64,000 nt of DNA from positions 4,712,001 to 4,776,000 of the forward strand of contig NZ_JACCCC010000001.1 of NCBI RefSeq assembly GCF_013408795.1, in the 5' to 3' direction. This document shows, piece by piece, positions 9,040 to 17,964 of the stretch; within the stretch, counting starts at the first letter, position 1, and the number at the start of each line of letters is the position of its first letter. Under the pieces are notes generated by a model, which was given only the letters and a program-made list of their open reading frames with translations, made no database searches and was not told where the DNA came from. The stretch is from Spinactinospora alkalitolerans. Its GTDB lineage: Bacteria > Actinomycetota > Actinomycetes > Streptosporangiales > Streptosporangiaceae. The position numbers and the translations under genes were made by a program.

Positions 9040-9230
9040 TCCAGGCTAGGGGATGCGCACGCCGGGGCCGACCGCCCGTTCGCCCGTCCCCGGGCGCGGG
9101 AGGACGGACCACCCTAAAGCCGACCGCACTCGGTCACCAACACAGCCACCTAATCCTCTGATTTAATAACGTTTGTACAGATTTCGCCGTAACAAGTCTG
9201 CTACTCCCTTCTCCAAGGGGGTCCGCGATG

Positions 9231-9260
9231 GTGACAAGCGCACTCCCGGCCGACTAGTTT
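9231..9260 (+). promoter_or_regulatory. Promoter of the glutamate ABC operon, probably leaderless
   Basis: GTGACA (9231-9236) and TAGTTT (9255-9260) are separated by 18 nt, and ATG 9268 lies 7 nt after the -10 box. No Shine-Dalgarno precedes the ATG, which suits a leaderless message. Confidence 0.6.
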
Positions 9261-9267
9261 CCGCCTC

Positions 9268-10011
9268 ATGACCGCAACTCCTCTCGTCGTGCTGGAGAAC
9301 GTCAACAAGCACTTCGGCGACCTCCACGTGCTCCGCGACATCGACCTCTCCGTCCAACCCGGCGAGGTCGTCGTCGTCATCGGCCCGTCCGGATCCGGCA
9401 AGTCCACGCTGTGCCGCACCATCAACCGGCTGGAGACCATCGACGGCGGAACGATCAGCATCGACGGGCAGCTCCTGCCGAAGGAGGGGCGCGGCCTCGC
9501 CAGGCTCCGCAGCGACGTCGGCATGGTGTTCCAGTCCTTCAACCTGTTCGCGCACAAGACCGTGCTGCAGAACGTGACGCTGGGCCCCATGAAGGTGCTG
9601 AAGAAGTCCAAGGCCGATGCCGAGCAGCGCGGAATGGAACTGCTCACGCGGGTGCGCATCGCCGACCAGGCGGGCAAGTACCCCGCCCAGCTCTCCGGCG
9701 GTCAGCAGCAGCGGGTGGCGATCGCCCGGGCCCTGGCGATGAACCCCAAGGTCATCATGTTCGACGAGCCGACCTCCGCCCTGGACCCCGAAATGGTGCA
9801 GGAGGTGCTCGACGTCATGACCGACCTCGCCAAGGAGGGCATGACGATGGTCGTGGTCACCCACGAGATGGGCTTCGCCCGTCGGGCGGCCAACCGCGTG
9901 GTCTTCATGGCCGACGGCCAGATCGTCGAGGAGAGCTCCCCCGATGAGTTCTTCACCAATCCCCGCTCGGAGCGGGCCCGCGACTTCCTGTCCAAGATCT
10001 TGAGCCACTAG
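9268..10011 (+). CDS. gluA: Glutamate/polar amino acid ABC transporter ATP-binding protein
   Basis: A 247-residue cytoplasmic ATPase that powers uptake through the GluC/GluD permeases. Walker A is GPSGSGKST, the signature is LSGGQQQRVAIARAL, Walker B is VIMFDEPTSALDPE, and the switch histidine is in VVVTHEMGFA. It is very close to the GlnQ/GluA type of the polar amino acid (PAAT) family. It heads a four-gene operon in the order gluA-gluB-gluC-gluD, as in Corynebacterium and Streptomyces. Substrate by synteny is glutamate, possibly also glutamine or aspartate. Confidence 0.95.
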   Translation: MTATPLVVLENVNKHFGDLHVLRDIDLSVQPGEVVVVIGPSGSGKSTLCRTINRLETIDGGTISIDGQLLPKEGRGLARLRSDVGMVFQSFNLFAHKTVLQNVTLGPMKVLKKSKADAEQRGMELLTRVRIADQAGKYPAQLSGGQQQRVAIARALAMNPKVIMFDEPTSALDPEMVQEVLDVMTDLAKEGMTMVVVTHEMGFARRAANRVVFMADGQIVEESSPDEFFTNPRSERARDFLSKILSH

Positions 10012-10092
10012 TCGGGCGATCCCCCGCACTCCAGACACCCCCGACTCCCCGCGCCACCGCCGGCGGAGCATTCACAGGAAGAGGTAACCATC

Positions 10093-10929
10093 ATGCGAGT
10101 TCGTCGCATCAGTACCGCACTCGCCGGGGTGGCCGCGCTGGCGCTCGCCGTCACCGCCTGCGGCCCCACCGCCGGAGAGGGCGGCGGAGGAGGAGGCGAG
10201 GGCGGCGGTGACACGATCACCATCGGCACCAAGTACGACCAGCCCGGCCTCGGTCTGCTCGAAGGGCAGGAGCCGGTCGGCTTCGACGTCGACGTCGCCG
10301 AGTACGTCGCCGCCGAGCTCGGCTACGAGGAGGACCAGATCGAGTGGACCGAGGCCGCCTCGGCCAACCGCGAGACCTACCTCCAGCAGGGCACGGTCGA
10401 CATGATCTTCGCGACCTACTCGATCACCGACGAGCGCAAGGAGGTCGTCAGCTTCGGCGGCCCCTACTACGTCGCCCAGCAGGACATCCTCGTCGCCGCC
10501 GACGACGACAGCATCAACACGCCCGAGGACCTCGCAGGCAAGACCCTGTGCTCGGCCTCGGGGTCGCGCTCCGCGTTCACCATCACCGAGACGATGGAGA
10601 TCGACGCTCAGCTGCGCGAGGCCGGCAACTACTCCGAGTGCATGCAGTTGCTGACCAACGGCACGGTCGACGCGGTGACCACCGACAACGTCATCCTCGC
10701 CGGCTTCTCCTCCCAGCAGGAGGGCGAGTTCCGCCTGCTGAACGAGCCGTTCCAGGAGGAGCGCTACGGCGTCGGCCTGCCCAAGGACAGCGACATGTGC
10801 GAGGACGTCAACGCCGCCATCACCAAGATGTGGGAGGACGGCACCGCCGCCGAGCTCCTCGAGGAGCACTTCGGCCCGACCGGTCTGGATTACGCCACCG
10901 AGCAGCCGGAACTCGACGGCTGCGCCTAG
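10093..10929 (+). CDS. gluB: Glutamate-binding lipoprotein of the ABC transporter
   Basis: A 278-residue family 3 solute-binding protein. The signal peptide ends in the lipobox LAVTACG (lipidated Cys about residue 23), followed by a Gly-rich linker. The domain starts at ITIGTKYDQPGLG and contains the PAAT signature GFDVDVAEYVAAELGY and MIFATYSITDERK. It captures glutamate at the outer membrane face and docks on GluC/GluD. AGGAAGAGG lies 7 nt before the ATG. A strong hairpin follows the stop codon, probably protecting the binding-protein part of the mRNA so that it outnumbers the permeases. Confidence 0.94.
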   Translation: MRVRRISTALAGVAALALAVTACGPTAGEGGGGGGEGGGDTITIGTKYDQPGLGLLEGQEPVGFDVDVAEYVAAELGYEEDQIEWTEAASANRETYLQQGTVDMIFATYSITDERKEVVSFGGPYYVAQQDILVAADDDSINTPEDLAGKTLCSASGSRSAFTITETMEIDAQLREAGNYSECMQLLTNGTVDAVTTDNVILAGFSSQQEGEFRLLNEPFQEERYGVGLPKDSDMCEDVNAAITKMWEDGTAAELLEEHFGPTGLDYATEQPELDGCA

Positions 10930-10960
10930 GCCGCAGGCCATCTGACAACACGCGTACGAC

Positions 10961-10990
10961 GCCGGCGGGCCACGGCAGCGGCCCGCCGGC
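10961..10990 (+). terminator. Intercistronic hairpin after gluB
   Basis: An 11-bp perfect GC stem (10961-10971 with 10980-10990, loop of 8 nt) lies between gluB and gluC. Placed after the binding-protein gene inside an operon, it is more likely an attenuator or mRNA stabiliser than a full terminator. Confidence 0.6.
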
Positions 10991-11014
10991 GCAGCGCATG
11001 ACCGGCTGGATTCC

Positions 11015-11689
11015 ATGGAAGCTTTTCTCGGCAATATCGACTCCGTCATCGGCGGCTTCTCCTGGACCGTCCGACTGACGGTGATCAGCGCGGTGTTCTC
11101 GTTCGTCCTCGGCGTGATCCTCACGTCGATGCGGGTCTCCCCCGTGCCGTTCATGCGCGTGATCGCCACCGGCTACGTCGAGGTCGTCCGCAACACCCCG
11201 CTCACCCTCGTGCTGCTGTTCTGCGGCCTCGGTCTCAACAGCTCGCTCGGCCTCACCTTCAGCGAGACCGTGGCCTGGAACGTCTACTGGCTCGCGGTGC
11301 TCGGCCTGTCCGCCTACACCGCCTGCTTCGTGTCCGAGGCGCTGCGCTCGGGCGTCAACACGGTCCCGTTCGGGCAGGTCGAGGCGGCGCGCTCGCTCGG
11401 CCTCACCTTCACCCAGAACCTTCGGCTGATCGTGCTGCCCCAGGCGCTGCGCTCCACCATCGGACCGCTCGGCAGCGTCCTCATCGCGCTCACGAAGAAC
11501 ACGACGGTCGCCTCCGTGGCCGGACTCGGCGTGCAGGAGGCGTCCCGGGAGATGAAGCTGATGTTCGACCAGGGCGTGGTGCCGGTCATCCCGACGTTCG
11601 TCGGGTTCGCGATCGGCTTCCTCATCCTCACCCTGCCCATGGGCTACCTCTTCGGCTGGATGAGCAGGCGATTGGCGGTGGCCCGATGA
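11015..11689 (+). CDS. gluC: Glutamate ABC transporter permease
   Basis: A 224-residue membrane permease of the HisM/GlnP type. It has an N-terminal WTVRLTVISAVFSFVLGVIL segment, the family sequence VEVVRNTPLTLVLLFCGLGL, and the EAA loop VEAARSLGLTFTQNLRLIVL that contacts the ATPase. Length is usual. Its stop overlaps the start of the next permease by 4 nt (ATGA), so the two subunits are translationally coupled and probably form a heterodimer. Confidence 0.93.
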   Translation: MEAFLGNIDSVIGGFSWTVRLTVISAVFSFVLGVILTSMRVSPVPFMRVIATGYVEVVRNTPLTLVLLFCGLGLNSSLGLTFSETVAWNVYWLAVLGLSAYTACFVSEALRSGVNTVPFGQVEAARSLGLTFTQNLRLIVLPQALRSTIGPLGSVLIALTKNTTVASVAGLGVQEASREMKLMFDQGVVPVIPTFVGFAIGFLILTLPMGYLFGWMSRRLAVAR

Positions 11690-12687
11690 AGCTCGCGCAG
11701 CAGAACGAGACCAGCAGGCTCTTCGACGCGCCCGGGCCCAAGGCCAAGGCCCGGCAGGGCGTCTACACCGTCGTGACCCTGATCGTCTTCGCGGCGGCGC
11801 TGCTCTGGGTGTACCTGCAGCTCGACGAGCAGGGCCAGTGGGACGCCGCCAAGTGGGAGCCGTTCCTGCGGCCCGAGACCTGGACCGCCTACGTCGTCCC
11901 CGGCATGCTCAACACGCTGTCGGCTGCGCTGCAGGCCGCCGTCCTCGCGATCGTCTTCGGGCTGGTGTTCGGCATCGGCAGGCTCTCGGAGCACTGGTGG
12001 ATCCGGGTGCCGTGCGGCGCCGTGGTGGAGTTCTTCCGCGGCATCCCGCTGCTGATGATGATCTTCTTCCTCCTCGCGCTTCCGCTGGCGATCAACCAGC
12101 TCACCGGGCTGCCCGCCAGCTCCTTCCGGGTGGAGCCGCTCATGGCCGTCGTCGTCGGCCTGACGCTCTACAACGGCTCGGTGCTCGCCGAGGTGTTCCG
12201 CGCCGGCATCAACGCGGTTCCCAAGGGGCAGTCGGAGGCCGCCTACTCGCTGGGCATGAACAAGCGCAAGGTGATGTCGCTGATCCTGGTGCCGCAGGCG
12301 GTCACCAGCATGATGCCGGCGATCGTGGCCCAGCTCGTGGTGCTGCTCAAGGACTCGGCCCTCGGCTACATCGTGTCCTTCCCCGAGCTGCTGCGGAACT
12401 TCTCGCTCATCGGCACCCGCTTCAACAGCGTGATCCCCGCGGCCATCGTCTGCGCGATCATCTACATCGTCATCAACATCTCGCTGAGCCGGGTGGCCAT
12501 CTGGCTGGAGCGGCGCAACGCCCGGCGCGGCCGGGCCTCCGCCCACATCGGTGAGGCCGCCATGACCGAAGAGGCCGTCGCGGGCGTCACCGCGTCGGGC
12601 AACATCGGCACCGTCGAACTGCACGAGCCGGACCGGCGGGAGAGACCGGACGGACCCGACAGGTCCGATCCGGACCGCCCCGCCTGA
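11686..12687 (+). CDS. gluD: Glutamate ABC transporter permease, long C-terminus
   Basis: The second PAAT permease, 333 residues. It has VVEFFRGIPLLMMIFFLLAL and the coupling loop SEAAYSLGMNKRKVMSLILV. It is longer than GluC because of an N-terminal cytoplasmic extension and a hydrophilic C-terminal tail of about 50 residues rich in Glu, Asp and Arg, ending in DRRERPDGPDRSDPDRPA. It overlaps gluC by 4 nt and is followed by a terminator hairpin, so it closes the operon. Confidence 0.93.
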   Translation: MKLAQQNETSRLFDAPGPKAKARQGVYTVVTLIVFAAALLWVYLQLDEQGQWDAAKWEPFLRPETWTAYVVPGMLNTLSAALQAAVLAIVFGLVFGIGRLSEHWWIRVPCGAVVEFFRGIPLLMMIFFLLALPLAINQLTGLPASSFRVEPLMAVVVGLTLYNGSVLAEVFRAGINAVPKGQSEAAYSLGMNKRKVMSLILVPQAVTSMMPAIVAQLVVLLKDSALGYIVSFPELLRNFSLIGTRFNSVIPAAIVCAIIYIVINISLSRVAIWLERRNARRGRASAHIGEAAMTEEAVAGVTASGNIGTVELHEPDRRERPDGPDRSDPDRPA

Positions 12688-12704
12688 CGCCCCTTTGACC
12701 GCAT

Positions 12705-12736
12705 CCCCGTTCCGGAGCCGTCGCTCCGGGGCGGGG
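12705..12736 (+). terminator. Terminator hairpin of the gluABCD operon
   Basis: CCCCGTTCCGGAGC (12705-12718) pairs with GCTCCGGGGCGGGG (12723-12736) around a four-base CGTC loop. It lies 18 bp after the gluD stop. No T-run. Confidence 0.65.
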
Positions 12737-12867
12737 ATCGCGCATTCGGCCCCGTGTGCGGCGACCGGAGGCCCCGCCGCACCGCCGCGGCTCATCACCG
12801 GCGGTACCGGTGGACCACTAAGGTCGTTATGTCCGCTGACCGTTATCCACGACCACAGGGCTTGGAA

Positions 12868-15000
12868 ATGACCGACCGCGTGACGGCCCCTTACGGCGCC
12901 TGGCCATCGCCCATCACCGCGAGCGACGTCGCACGAGGAGAACGACGGCTGGGGTACCCCTCCGTCGTCGGCGAGGAGACCTGGTGGGAGGAGTCGCGTC
13001 CGGACGAGGACGGCCGCGTCACCGTCATGCACCGCGCGGGTGACGGAACCCTCACCGAGCTGCTGGACGCTCCGTGGAGCGCGCGCACCCGGGTCCACGA
13101 GTACGGCGGCCGTTCCTACCTCCCGATCCCGCGGCGCGACGACAAGGCGATCACCCGCTACGGGATCGTCTTCGCCGACTTCTCCGACCAGCGCCTCTAC
13201 CTGCTGGAGAAGGGCGCGAAGGAACCGCGCCCGCTCACGCCCGAGCCCGAGGGGCCGTGCGCGCTGCGCTACGCCGACATGGCGCTGTGGCCCGACGGCA
13301 AGCGGCTCGTCTGCGTGCGGGAGCGCCACGACGGCGACGGGTCCGCCGTGAGCCGCGCGATCGTGTCGGTGCCGCTGTCCGGGCGCGCGGCCGAGGACCC
13401 CGGCGCCGTTCGCGAACTGGTGACCGGGGCCGACTTCTTCGCCTCCCCCACGCCCTCCCCCGACGGCCGGCACCTGGCGTGGGTCTCCTGGAGCCACCCG
13501 CGCATGCCGTGGGACGGCACCGAGCTGCGCGTGGGCTCCGTCGACGGCGACGGCGACGGCGTCACCGGCGCCTACACGCTCAAGGGCGGACCGACCGAGT
13601 CGGTGCTGGCGCCCCGCTGGCGCGACGACTCGGCGCTGTACTTCGTCTCCGACTGGCCCGGCTGGTGGAACCTGTACGAGATCGGCCTGCACGGCCCGGC
13701 CATGGCGCTCTACCCGGCCGAGGAGGAGTTCTCCCCGGCACCGTGGCGGCTGGGCACCGTGCCCTTCTGCGTGCTCGACGACGGCCGGCTGGTCGCCCTG
13801 CACGGCCACGCCGACCTGGACGTGGCGGTCTACGATCCGGAGACCGCCGACCTCGGCCCGGTCCGGACCCCGCTGACCGGCTGGCAGACCCTGGACTGCG
13901 ACGGGAGCACCGTGGTGGGGCTCGCCGGCGCCGCGGGGACGCCGCAGAGCGTGGTGCGACTGGACCCGGCCACCGGGACGGTCGAGACGCTGCGCCGCGC
14001 GCTGGAGGACCTGCCGGAGGCCGGCTACCTGCCCGAGTCGCGGGCCGAGGCGCTGCCGGGCAGGTACGGCGGGACGGTGCACGCCATCGTCCACCCGCCG
14101 GCCAACCCGGCCGCGGCGGCCGACGGCCCGGCCCCCTACGTGGTGTGGGTGCACGGCGGCCCCACCGGCACGGCCGACAGTCGGCTGGACCTGGAGAAGG
14201 CCTACTTCACCAGCCGCGGCATCGGCATCATCGACGTCAACTACGGCGGGTCCGCCGGGTACGGCCGCTCCTACCGGGAGCGGCTGCAGCGGCAGTGGGG
14301 CGTGGTCGACGTCGAGGACGCGGCGGCCGCGGCCCGGGCGCTGGTGGAGCGGGGGGCCGCCGATCCGGAGCGGCTGGCGATCCGCGGCGGCAGCGCGGGC
14401 GGCTTCACCGCACTGCTCGCACTTACCGGCGACGCCTTCGCCTGCGGCGTCTCGCTGTACGGCGTCACCGACCTGCTGCGGCTGGCCGAGGAGACCCACG
14501 ATTTCGAGTCGCGCTACCTGGACTCGCTGATCGGGCCGCTGCCCGGCTACGCGGCCACCTACCGCGAACGCTCCCCGATCAACCGCGCCGACGAGATCGA
14601 CGTGCCGGTGCTGCTGCTCCAGGGGTCCGAAGACCCGGTGGTCCCGCCGGCGCAGGCGAGCGGGTTCGGCAGGGCGCTGGCCGAGCGCGGGGTCCCGCAC
14701 GCCCACATCGAGTTCGAGGGCGAATCGCACGGCTTCCGCAAGGCGGACTCCCGTCGGCGGGCGCTGGAGGCGGAGCTGGCCTTCTACGGCGAGGTCTTCG
14801 GTTTCACCCCGCCCGGTGTGCCGGGGATCGAACTGGTGACGGAGCCTCCGGCTCGAACGGAGGAGGCGGAGGACGAGGCCGGACCCGCAGAGGAGGCCCA
14901 GGAGGCGGTGGACGAGGTCGAGCCCTCCGGGGAGGCCGGGGAGCCGGCGGAGCGGGCCGCGCCCGCCGAAGGGGCCGAACGGCCGGCGGAGCAGGGGTAG
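12868..15000 (+). CDS. S9 family (prolyl oligopeptidase-type) serine peptidase
   Basis: A 710-residue peptidase with an N-terminal beta-propeller (repeats such as SPDGRHLAWVSWSHP and WRDDSALYFVSDWPGWWNLY) and a C-terminal alpha/beta hydrolase. The nucleophile elbow is GGSAGG in IRGGSAGGFTALLAL, the acid is in LLLQGSEDPVVPP, and the His is in FEGESHGFRK. It resembles dipeptidyl/acyl-aminoacyl peptidases and lacks a signal peptide, so it should act in the cytoplasm. The last 50 residues are an acidic Glu/Ala/Pro tail, absent from the usual fold. ATG 12868 is preferred; ATG 12829 would add 13 residues. No partner genes nearby. Confidence 0.88.
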   Translation: MTDRVTAPYGAWPSPITASDVARGERRLGYPSVVGEETWWEESRPDEDGRVTVMHRAGDGTLTELLDAPWSARTRVHEYGGRSYLPIPRRDDKAITRYGIVFADFSDQRLYLLEKGAKEPRPLTPEPEGPCALRYADMALWPDGKRLVCVRERHDGDGSAVSRAIVSVPLSGRAAEDPGAVRELVTGADFFASPTPSPDGRHLAWVSWSHPRMPWDGTELRVGSVDGDGDGVTGAYTLKGGPTESVLAPRWRDDSALYFVSDWPGWWNLYEIGLHGPAMALYPAEEEFSPAPWRLGTVPFCVLDDGRLVALHGHADLDVAVYDPETADLGPVRTPLTGWQTLDCDGSTVVGLAGAAGTPQSVVRLDPATGTVETLRRALEDLPEAGYLPESRAEALPGRYGGTVHAIVHPPANPAAAADGPAPYVVWVHGGPTGTADSRLDLEKAYFTSRGIGIIDVNYGGSAGYGRSYRERLQRQWGVVDVEDAAAAARALVERGAADPERLAIRGGSAGGFTALLALTGDAFACGVSLYGVTDLLRLAEETHDFESRYLDSLIGPLPGYAATYRERSPINRADEIDVPVLLLQGSEDPVVPPAQASGFGRALAERGVPHAHIEFEGESHGFRKADSRRRALEAELAFYGEVFGFTPPGVPGIELVTEPPARTEEAEDEAGPAEEAQEAVDEVEPSGEAGEPAERAAPAEGAERPAEQG

Positions 15001-15040
15001 CCGCCCGCAGCGGATCGGCGCGCGGGTGGACCGTGCGCCC

Positions 15041-15472
15041 TCACTCCCCGATGAGGCCCTTCACCCCGGCCTCGTCGGGGAAGACGTGCGGGACGTCGGT
15101 GAAGGCCGCGAAGGCGCGGTCGGCCGAGACGAGGGCGGTCGCGCCGTTGGCGCGCGCCGCGGCGGCGAGCACGGAGTCGAAGGAACCGAGCCGGTCGTGA
15201 GCCTCGAAGACGGCGAGACCGCTGCTGAGCACGCCTTCTTCCACCATCAGCAGTGGCGAGAGCAGGGTCAGGTAATCTCCTGCGCGCGAAGCCGCATCGG
15301 ATCTCGGTCGTCGCTTGGCCCGGATGTAGGCGAATTCCTGGATCACCTCTACCGTCGTCGTGGCCTCGATCGAACCGTCCGTCACGGCCTTGACCAGGCG
15401 ACGGCATGGTTCCCGAAGGGGATGCTCCGATCCGACCGCGAAGACCAGCACCGTCGTGTCAAGAACGATCAC
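15041..15472 (-). CDS. PIN-domain toxin-like ribonuclease (VapC family)
   Basis: A 143-residue PIN-domain protein, probably a site-specific RNase held in check by the product of the overlapping upstream gene. The four acidic metal ligands are recognisable: Asp5 in VLDTT, Glu46 in VIQEFAY, Asp99 in SFDSVL and Asp118 in VSADRAF. GTG 15472 overlaps the antitoxin stop by 4 nt, the usual coupled layout. Length is typical of VapC. Confidence 0.85.
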   Translation of the reverse strand: MIVLDTTVLVFAVGSEHPLREPCRRLVKAVTDGSIEATTTVEVIQEFAYIRAKRRPRSDAASRAGDYLTLLSPLLMVEEGVLSSGLAVFEAHDRLGSFDSVLAAAARANGATALVSADRAFAAFTDVPHVFPDEAGVKGLIGE

Positions 15473-15714
15473 GCTCGACGTCCCCTCAACTCATCGAGTT
15501 CTACGAGCAGTTCCTCGACACCACCGACCGGCATGGGATCGGCCGCGAGGATCCGCGCTCCTGCGGCCGCGCGCCTGCCCGCCGAAGCGGACAGTCCCCT
15601 GTCGATGGCCTCCCTGATGACTTCGTCAACGGGAGCATGGCGTTCGCGGGCGAGAGTGGCGACCCGCTCATAACGCTCTGGACCGAGCAGGTCCGCAATC
15701 CAATCCTCAGACAT
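15469..15714 (-). CDS. VapB-like antitoxin
   Basis: An 81-residue protein starting MSEDWIADLLGPERYERVAT, with a RERHAPVDEVIREAIDRGLS stretch typical of ribbon-helix-helix DNA-binding antitoxins. It would bind and neutralise the PIN toxin and repress the operon. ATG 15714 is chosen for the conserved-looking N-terminus, though the Shine-Dalgarno is poor. Its identity rests mainly on size and on the 4-nt overlap with the toxin gene. Confidence 0.7.
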   Translation of the reverse strand: MSEDWIADLLGPERYERVATLARERHAPVDEVIREAIDRGLSASAGRRAAAGARILAADPMPVGGVEELLVELDELRGRRA

Positions 15715-15916
15715 GAAAAACACGGTAGCCCGCGCGGCGCCCTCCCGGCCGGGAATCCACAGATCTTCTTTTCCTCCCGCTCGGCCCCGGCGGCCTGCGG
15801 AGAGTCCGAGCCCGGGAACCGGCTGCGCGGCGACTGCGTCGGAGCCCGGTCGCCCGCCACCGGTCACCACCGGGGGCGACACCGGTCCGCACCGTTCGAC
15901 CAGGGCAGGAGAGCGT

Positions 15917-16093
15917 GTGATCATCTTCGTCGCCATCGGCCTGGCCGGCATCGCGATGCCGGTGCGGGCCCGCCACGTCGGCCGCACGATCGGCGCGGTC
16001 GAGGACGTGGCGGTCGTCGACACCGGTCTTCAGCGCGCGGTCTCGCTCGCCCTGGACTCGCGGATGACGGTCACCCGGATCTGGCCGGGGTAG
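15917..16093 (+). CDS. Possible small membrane protein ORF (low confidence)
   Basis: A 58-residue ORF opening MIIFVAIGLAGIAMPV, a possible membrane segment, with AGGAG 4-5 nt before GTG 15917. Nearly every codon up to about residue 38 ends in G or C, which favours this frame. The last 64 nt overlap the 3' end of rny antisense and look less coding. It may be a truncated gene fragment. The rest of the 315-bp spacer between the antitoxin and rny shows nothing I can name. Confidence 0.3.
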   Translation: MIIFVAIGLAGIAMPVRARHVGRTIGAVEDVAVVDTGLQRAVSLALDSRMTVTRIWPG

Positions 16094-17616
16094 GTGAGCT
16101 CCTCCTCGACCCGCTTAGCGATGTCGCGCGCGATCACCTGGGCCTGGACGTCGTCCACGGCCTCGGGTCTGACCATCACCCGGATCTCGCGGCCGGCCTG
16201 CATCGCGAAGACCTTCTCCACGCCCTCGTTGGCGCGGGCGATCTCCTCCAGCCGCTGGAGGCGCTCCACGTAGGCCTCCAGGGACTCCCGGCGCGCCCCG
16301 GGGCGGCCGCCGCTGATCGCGTCGGCGGCCTGGGTCAGCACGGCCTCGACCGTGCGGACCTCCACCTCGTTGTGGTGCGCCTCGATCGCGTGCACCACGT
16401 CCTCGGACTCGCCGTAACGGCGGGCGATCTCCGCGCCGATCAGCGCGTGGCTGCCCTGGACCTCGTGCGTCAGCGCCTTGCCGATGTCGTGCAGCAGAGC
16501 GCAGCGCCTCAGCAGCCGGGCGTCCATCCCGAGCTCGTCGGCCATCATCCCGGCCAGGTGCGCGGACTCGACGAGGTGCTTGAGCACGTTCTGGCCGTAG
16601 GAGGTGCGGTAGCGCAACTGGCCGAGCAGGGTGACCAGCTCGGGGTGTATATCGGTGATGCCGACGTCGACGAGGGCGTCCTCGCCCGCGCGCACGCACA
16701 ACTGGTCGACCTCGGCCCGGCTGGCCTCGTGGACCTCCTCGATGCGGTGCGGGTGGATGCGCCCGTCCAGGACCAGCGTCTCCAGGGTCAGGCGGCCGAC
16801 TTCGCGGCGCACCGGATCAAAACACGACAGCAGCACCGCCTCGGGGGTGTCGTCGATGATGAGGTTGACCCCGGTGACCGTCTCGAAGGCGCGGATGTTG
16901 CGGCCCTCGCGGCCGATGATGCGGCCCTTCATCTCGTCGCCGGGCAGGTGCACCACCGAGACCACCGACTCGGTGGTCTGCTCGGTCGCCAGGCGCTGGA
17001 CGGCCAGGGTGATGATCTTGCGGGCCCGGGCGTCGCCGTTCTTGCGGGCGTCCTTCTCGATGTCGCGGACGATCAGCGCGGCCTCGCGCTTGGCCTGGTT
17101 CTCCACTTCGGCGACGAGCTCGGCCTTCGCCTCCTCGGCGCTGAGGGCCGCGGCGGCCTCCAGCACCGCGCGGCGCTGGTCGTCCAGGCGGGCGAGGTCC
17201 CGTTCGCGCTCGTCGAGGTGCTCCGAGCGCTCCTCGGCCCTCTCCCTGGCCTCGGTGAGCCGGCGGACCTCCTCGTCCAGCCGCTGCTCGCGCTCGGCGA
17301 GGCGGGACTCCCGCCGTTCCAGGTCCGTGCGCTGCTCGGCCAACTGGGCTCGGGCCGCGGCCTGCTCCTCCTCGGCCTCCGCACGCTGGTCGGCGACGCG
17401 TTCCTCCGCTGACCGGAGCTTCTCCGCCGCCTCGTTCTCGGCTGCGGAGCGAATGCGGTCGGCCTGCGCGCGGGCCTCGGCGAGTTCGTCCTGGAGGGCC
17501 CGCGAACGGCGCTCACGGGTGGCCAGGGCCGTCCGCAGGAGGAGGACGCCGGCGACGGCGAGCACGGCCACGAAGGCCAGCGCTCCCACGATCAGCGGGC
17601 CGGTCGCCCCGTCCAT
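16030..17616 (-). CDS. rny: Ribonuclease Y
   Basis: A membrane-anchored endoribonuclease that initiates mRNA turnover. The 528-residue protein has an N-terminal membrane segment (residues 7-26), a long Glu/Arg-rich coiled coil (about 30-190), a KH RNA-binding domain with GRIIGREGRNIRAFE, and an HD domain with ALLHDIGKALTHE. Length and order match RNase Y. Some actinobacteria rely on RNase E; here RNase J (rnj) is also in the window. Neighbours are recX-recA upstream and a toxin-antitoxin pair downstream. Confidence 0.95.
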   Translation of the reverse strand: MDGATGPLIVGALAFVAVLAVAGVLLLRTALATRERRSRALQDELAEARAQADRIRSAAENEAAEKLRSAEERVADQRAEAEEEQAAARAQLAEQRTDLERRESRLAEREQRLDEEVRRLTEARERAEERSEHLDERERDLARLDDQRRAVLEAAAALSAEEAKAELVAEVENQAKREAALIVRDIEKDARKNGDARARKIITLAVQRLATEQTTESVVSVVHLPGDEMKGRIIGREGRNIRAFETVTGVNLIIDDTPEAVLLSCFDPVRREVGRLTLETLVLDGRIHPHRIEEVHEASRAEVDQLCVRAGEDALVDVGITDIHPELVTLLGQLRYRTSYGQNVLKHLVESAHLAGMMADELGMDARLLRRCALLHDIGKALTHEVQGSHALIGAEIARRYGESEDVVHAIEAHHNEVEVRTVEAVLTQAADAISGGRPGARRESLEAYVERLQRLEEIARANEGVEKVFAMQAGREIRVMVRPEAVDDVQAQVIARDIAKRVEEELTYPGQIRVTVIRESRASETAR

Positions 17617-17964
17617 GGCCCCACCCCCAACCGTGCCTGCGGTCGCTAACCACTCCTCGTTCGTTTCGCGGCCGGCTTGCGAACGCGCATCCGTTGGTTG
17701 CCAGAAGCCACAGTCCTGCGCACGTCGGTGCGCACATCGTCCGCTGTGGATAGGGCTACCCGTCGCGCGCGGAGTTAACTCCTCACTGCCGTGAGGTTAG
17801 AGGGCGGTGGCCTGCGCGGGCAACCGGATCCGCCTCGGGAGGGGCCGGTTCCCCCTCGGCGCATACCACGCAAATACGCCATTACCAGGCACGCAGCGGC
17901 ATTCGACCGCGATGGATCACCACTGGGTCACAAAATCGCCCCGGGTGTCCCCGCCGCGGACCGG
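17617..17964. other. Non-coding spacer between recX and rny
   Basis: No plausible gene. It contains a small inverted repeat, CCTCAC-TGCC-GTGAGG (17781-17796), flanked by AAC and GTT, about 170 bp upstream of rny. This could be an operator or the end of the recA-recX transcript. The rny promoter should lie here but no clear hexamers are visible. Confidence 0.4.

Noticed and set aside
11644-14730. A 1028-codon minus-strand open frame
   Set aside because: It runs antisense to gluD and the S9 peptidase and has a His/Gly/Arg/Val-rich composition typical of shadows.
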